From NCBI GenBank assembly GCA_038232515.1, contig JBBSHS010000109.1, forward strand, positions 1 to 6,103: a stretch of 6,103 nt of DNA, read 5' to 3'. The notes under the pieces were generated by a model. The model had not been told where the DNA came from, searched no databases, and saw only the letters and a program-made list of their open reading frames with translations. Both the position numbers and the translations under genes were made by a program. This DNA is from JBBSHS01 sp038232515. Its GTDB lineage: Bacteria > Actinomycetota > Acidimicrobiia > Acidimicrobiales > JAUJNH01. Below, piece by piece: positions 5,786 through 6,103 of the stretch (its first letter is position 1; every line of letters starts with the position of its first letter).

Positions 5786-5923
5786 GGCCGCAGTGTCGCG
5801 TGCGGGGACCCCACGCTCCGAACTCGTCGGTCGGCGAAGCACCGGCGCACGCCCCGGCCGACGCGCTACCGTCCGTTTCGAGCGAGGCCGTCGATGACCC
5901 GACGGTGGCGAGGAGACGAAACC
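5786..5923. promoter_or_regulatory. Divergent intergenic region; putative -10 for the secreted protein gene
   Basis: This 138-base gap separates the glycosyltransferase (minus) and the secreted protein gene (plus). On the plus strand GCTACCGT at 5865-5872 contains a TAnnnT -10-like box (TACCGT, 5867-5872) that would start transcription near 5879, about 45 bases before the ATG. No matching -35 is evident. On the other side an imperfect palindrome (GGGG-A-CCCC at 5804-5812, flanked by GCGT and ACGC) lies 13 bases before the glycosyltransferase GTG. I see no clear promoter for the glycosyltransferase. Confidence 0.35.
5911..5916 (+). promoter_or_regulatory. Ribosome binding site of the secreted protein gene
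   Basis: AGGAGA lies seven bases before the ATG at 5924 and decides that start over an in-frame ATG at 5894, which has no comparable site. It is the best Shine-Dalgarno in the window. Confidence 0.75.
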
Positions 5924-6103
5924 ATGGCGATCAGATCAGCCCTGTTCGGTGGAGGCCGCAGGCGCTTCCAGGTCCTTGTCGGCGCAGCCGCAGTGTCGGT
6001 GGTAGTGAGCGCACCGCTGGCCGGCACGGCCCATGCCGCCACGATCAACGTCGCCTGTGGCGGACCCGGTGGAGGCACGCCGGGCCTGGTCTCGGCCATC
6101 AAC
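5924..6103 (+). CDS. Secreted protein, probable parallel beta-helix repeat family (5' part, cut by window edge)
   Basis: Only the first 60 codons are present. The product starts with a basic region (MAIRSALFGGGRRRF), a hydrophobic core (about 16-34) and an AHA-A type signal peptidase site (36-38), so export across the membrane is predicted. RRRF at 12-15 partly fits a twin-arginine motif (RRxF), although the next residue is Gln rather than hydrophobic, so Sec and Tat are both possible. The mature start ATINVACGGPGGGTPGLVSAIN (39-60) resembles the opening of secreted right-handed parallel beta-helix proteins, where a TIxV-C segment is followed by a LVxAIN helix. The role (polysaccharide lyase-like, adhesin, or surface structure) cannot be told from this fragment. 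ATG at 5924 is supported by AGGAGA seven bases upstream. Confidence 0.72.
   Translation, partial: MAIRSALFGGGRRRFQVLVGAAAVSVVVSAPLAGTAHAATINVACGGPGGGTPGLVSAIN

Noticed and set aside
5786..5842. Longer glycosyltransferase starting at GTG 5842
   Set aside because: The extra 19 residues have no similarity to the family and no ribosome binding site; it cannot be fully excluded because GTG 5785 lacks one too.
5825..5863. Inverted repeat CGTCGG / CCGACG in the divergent gap
   Set aside because: Six-base GC-only arms 27 bases apart are expected by chance at this base composition.
5894..5923. Upstream in-frame ATG (5894) for the secreted protein gene
   Set aside because: It would add ten polar, charged residues before the signal peptide and has no good ribosome binding site, whereas ATG 5924 has AGGAGA seven bases upstream.
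1..6103. CRISPR arrays, insertion sequences, tRNA genes, attachment sites or defence and mobile genes
   Set aside because: No regularly spaced direct repeats, transposase or integrase motifs, or cloverleaf-like sequence were seen; gene content is chromosomal housekeeping, transport and metabolism.

Overview
This is a GC-rich stretch of ordinary bacterial chromosome. The base composition, GTG and TTG starts, near-absence of Shine-Dalgarno sequences in front of several genes, and protein styles suggest an actinobacterium, possibly an Acidimicrobiia-like lineage; the class is inference. I see no mobile element, CRISPR array, tRNA, rRNA or sign of recent transfer.

Left part (1-1930). Two aminoacyl-tRNA synthetase genes diverge from a gap of only 20 bases: valS (minus strand, first 50 codons only) and a complete cysS (plus strand). 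The gap holds a palindrome, GTTACCGTAAC, that supplies a TAnnnT -10-like element on each strand at the distance expected for (nearly) leaderless transcripts. After cysS comes a cold-shock protein gene. Its putative promoter overlaps the cysS stop codon, it has a leader of about 90 nt that could fold in competing ways around the ribosome binding site, and it ends at a strong intrinsic terminator.

Middle part (1931-3301). A DHA1-type major facilitator efflux transporter with a GTG start and no clear ribosome binding site is followed by a 68-base convergent gap. That gap contains a long nested hairpin without a T tract.

Right part (3302-5785, minus strand). Three genes are closely spaced in one direction and probably form an operon, in transcription order: a GT4-type (GT-B fold) glycosyltransferase, a 96-residue protein with two predicted membrane helices and no assigned function, and a zinc-dependent alcohol dehydrogenase of the class III-like group with a TTG start. 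Nothing in the sequence ties the three to a known pathway.

Right edge (5786-6103). A 138-base divergent gap leads to the start of a secreted protein (plus strand, cut by the window). Its signal peptide and first mature residues resemble right-handed parallel beta-helix repeat proteins.

No novel multi-gene system is evident. The items most worth checking are the symmetric valS/cysS promoter, the cspA leader, the small membrane protein between the glycosyltransferase and the dehydrogenase, and the hairpin in the convergent gap.
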